Positions 62,024 through 64,000 of a DNA stretch of 64,000 nucleotides are shown in pieces. Source of the stretch: CAVVKW01 sp963749035 (lineage in GTDB: Bacteria; Verrucomicrobiota; Verrucomicrobiia; Chthoniobacterales; JAATET01); assembly GCA_963749035.1 (NCBI GenBank), contig CAVVKW010000002.1, forward strand, positions 868,001 to 932,000, written 5' to 3'. The translations under genes were made by a program, and so were the position numbers. Under the pieces are notes generated by a model. The model worked only from the letters and a program-made list of their open reading frames with translations. It was not told the DNA's origin and ran no database searches. Each line of letters starts with the position of its first letter. The stretch's first letter is position 1.

Positions 62024-64000
62024 ATGGGATTCCTGGATTCAGAAAACTTCTTCAACCGCGAGCTGAGCTGGCTGGAGTTCAACCAACGGGTCGTTGATCA
62101 GGCGGCTGATCCGTCCAATCCGTTGCTCGAGCGGCTCAAGTTTTTGTGCATCGTCAGCTCCAATCTCGATGAGTTCTTCGAGGTTCGAGTCGCCGGGCTG
62201 AAGCAGCAGCGGCAGATGCAGTCGCACGACGCCGGCCCGGACGGTCTCTCGGCCACCGCCGTGCTGGATCGCATCTCGGAGCGCGTCGTCCGAATGGTCG
62301 ACCAGCAATACCGCATCTGGCGAGAGGAACTTCAGCCGCAGCTCGAAGAGCACGGCGTCGCGTTTCACCACTACCCGGACGTTTCGGCAGCGGAGAAAGA
62401 GTATTTCGCGAATTTCTTCAAGAAAACGGTTTACCCCGTGCTCACTCCCCTGGCGATCGACCCGGTCCACCCCTTCCCGCAACTGCTGAACAAGAGCCTG
62501 AACGTGGTGGTCGAACTGGAGGGCGACAATCTCAACACCGACATCGCCGTCGTCCAGGTCCCGCGGATCCTCCCGCGAGTTGTTCCCTTCCCGAACGCCG
62601 ACGGCAAAGGTGATCATTACGTTTTTCTCGGCAACGTCATCCAGGAACACGTCAGCGCGCTCTTCAAGGGCGTGAAGGTCAAGGGAGCGCACCTCTTCCG
62701 GATCACCCGCAACAGCAACCTCTATTTCGACGAAGAAGAGGTGCAGAATCTCCTTCACGCCATCGAGACCGAGCTTCGCAAAGTCAATCGAGGTGCCGCC
62801 GTGCGCCTCGAGGTCATGCACGATTGCCCGGACCACATGGTCGATCGGCTCGTCGAGCTGTTCAACCTCGAAGAAGAGGACGTCTTCAAGGTCGACGGCC
62901 CGCTGAATCTCGTCCGCCTCATGCCGCTCGCCCTGCAGATCGCGCGGCCCGAGCTGCGCTACCGCCGCTTCCTGCCGAACACCGTCGTTTCCCTCGAAGC
63001 CGACGCCGACATTTTTTACCACCTTCGCAAGGGCGACATTCTCCTTCACCACCCTTACGACAATTTTCAGACCGTCATCGATTTCCTCGCGCAGGCCGCC
63101 GAGGATCCGCACGTCCTCGCGATCAAGCAAACGCTCTACCGCACCAGCTCGGACTCGCCGATCGTGCAATCGCTCATCGAAGCCGCCCGCAATGGCAAAC
63201 AGGTCACCGTCGTCATCGAGCTGAAAGCCCGGTTCGACGAAGCCGCCAACATCAAGTGGGCGCGCATGATGCGCGAAGCCGGCGTCGACGTCGTTTACGG
63301 CGTCACCGGGCTCAAAACCCACTCGAAGTCTCTCCTCGTCGTCCGCAGCGAAGGCGATGGCATTCGCCGATACGCCCACCTTGGAACCGGCAACTACCAC
63401 CCGTCGACCGCGCGCATCTACACCGACCTCGGACTCCTGACTTGTCGCGATGAGGTCACCAATGACCTCGCGGAACTTTTTAATCTCCTCACCGGCGTCT
63501 CGAAGTTTCAAGGGATGTCCGAGCTGCTGGTCGCACCGTTCAACCTGCACCGACGTTTCGTCGAAATGATCGACGTTGAGACGCGAAACGCCGCCGCCGG
63601 CAAGCCCGCCGGAATCTACGCCAAGGTAAATTCGCTCATCGAAGAAGGCATCATCGAGGCGCTTTACCGGGCGAGTGCCGCCGGAGTCAAAGTTCGCCTG
63701 CTCGTCCGCGGCATGTGTGCGCTCCGCCCCGGCGTGAAGGGCGTGAGCGAGAACATTGAAGTCCGAAGCATCGTCGGCCGATTCCTCGAGCATAGCCGCA
63801 TCTTCCGGTTCGAGAATGCCGGGGAGCCGATCATCCTTCTCGGCAGTGCCGACTGGATGCAGCGCAACCTTTTCAAACGCGTCGAGACGGTCTTTCCGCT
63901 CGTTACCCCGGGCGTGCGCGAGCACGTGGAAGAAATTCTCGATTGGTTCTGGCTCGATAACGTCAAGTCACGCGTCATGCAGACGGACGGAAACTACGTT
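62024..64000 (+). CDS. ppk1: Polyphosphate kinase PPK1 (3' end outside window)
   Basis: The frame runs unbroken for 659 codons to the last base, so only the C-terminal residues are missing (PPK1 is about 690-720). FFNRELSWLEFNQRV and SSNLDEFFEVRVAGL are the N-domain signatures. The two phosphohistidine-region histidines are His433 (LKTHSKSLL) and His590 (EHSRIFRF), close to the E. coli positions. It reversibly makes polyphosphate from ATP at the inner face of the membrane. A 628-codon antisense frame covers it, a product of GC bias. Confidence 0.97.
   Translation, partial: MGFLDSENFFNRELSWLEFNQRVVDQAADPSNPLLERLKFLCIVSSNLDEFFEVRVAGLKQQRQMQSHDAGPDGLSATAVLDRISERVVRMVDQQYRIWREELQPQLEEHGVAFHHYPDVSAAEKEYFANFFKKTVYPVLTPLAIDPVHPFPQLLNKSLNVVVELEGDNLNTDIAVVQVPRILPRVVPFPNADGKGDHYVFLGNVIQEHVSALFKGVKVKGAHLFRITRNSNLYFDEEEVQNLLHAIETELRKVNRGAAVRLEVMHDCPDHMVDRLVELFNLEEEDVFKVDGPLNLVRLMPLALQIARPELRYRRFLPNTVVSLEADADIFYHLRKGDILLHHPYDNFQTVIDFLAQAAEDPHVLAIKQTLYRTSSDSPIVQSLIEAARNGKQVTVVIELKARFDEAANIKWARMMREAGVDVVYGVTGLKTHSKSLLVVRSEGDGIRRYAHLGTGNYHPSTARIYTDLGLLTCRDEVTNDLAELFNLLTGVSKFQGMSELLVAPFNLHRRFVEMIDVETRNAAAGKPAGIYAKVNSLIEEGIIEALYRASAAGVKVRLLVRGMCALRPGVKGVSENIEVRSIVGRFLEHSRIFRFENAGEPIILLGSADWMQRNLFKRVETVFPLVTPGVREHVEEILDWFWLDNVKSRVMQTDGNYV

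Noticed and set aside
62039..63925. 628-codon open frame antisense to ppk1
   Set aside because: The plus strand encodes unmistakable PPK1 along its entire length; the antisense frame is a GC-bias shadow with no family motifs.

Overview
The window is a 64 kb chromosomal stretch of a high-GC, Gram-negative bacterium. Outer-membrane and lipoprotein signals and an MlaE-type permease show an envelope with two membranes. The gene order dnaK-groES-groEL, the protein families with no close named relative, and the scattered short intergenic 'word' repeats fit Verrucomicrobiota. That assignment is inference: there is no rRNA here to test it. No CRISPR array, IS element or prophage was seen.

Layout. 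1-10 kb: a serine hydrolase cut by the window edge, an SPFH membrane protein with a small partner, two adjacent EEP-fold nucleases (one is XthA), a large membrane glycosyltransferase, and a DUF58/BatA-like pair. 9.6-20 kb: an amino-acid permease, a flavin reductase, a 1022-aa hybrid histidine kinase, adenosine deaminase, an OppB/OppC permease pair without ATPase or binding protein, tRNA-Gly(GCC), a HAD phosphatase overlapping folB, and a TVP38-like membrane protein. 20-27 kb: envelope genes, namely an outer-membrane barrel with a structured leader, a D,D-carboxypeptidase lipoprotein, a PAP2 phosphatase and a GT39-type transferase.

26-33 kb is the accessory part: DUF4256, a secreted orphan, and a decayed defence locus in which an intact Fic gene is followed by the last codons of what looks like a type I restriction hsdR and a 5'-truncated DUF3800 gene. 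Next come an ECF sigma operon carrying a paralogue of the 21.6 kb protein, and a HEPN-MNT toxin-antitoxin pair whose usual AMPylated tyrosine is a histidine. 33-43 kb is core: dnaK-groES-groEL, an SDR resembling mannonate oxidoreductase, hpt-moaD, and miaB-mutS.

43-50 kb holds the most unusual system. A hybrid histidine kinase is followed by a 917-aa protein that fuses an ammonium transporter, a SpoIIE/PP2C phosphatase and a SiaB-like kinase module. Three bases later lies a SiaC-family phosphoprotein. The opposing enzymes of the Sia switch are thus placed on one ammonium-transporter scaffold next to their substrate. A secreted polysaccharide deacetylase follows.

50-64 kb: moaA-moaC-(kinase-like gene)-moaB, a STAS protein with MlaE, rsmE, a radical SAM/UdgX DNA-repair pair, a class V aminotransferase with a long TPR protein, a yeast-type cytosine deaminase, and the first 659 codons of polyphosphate kinase.
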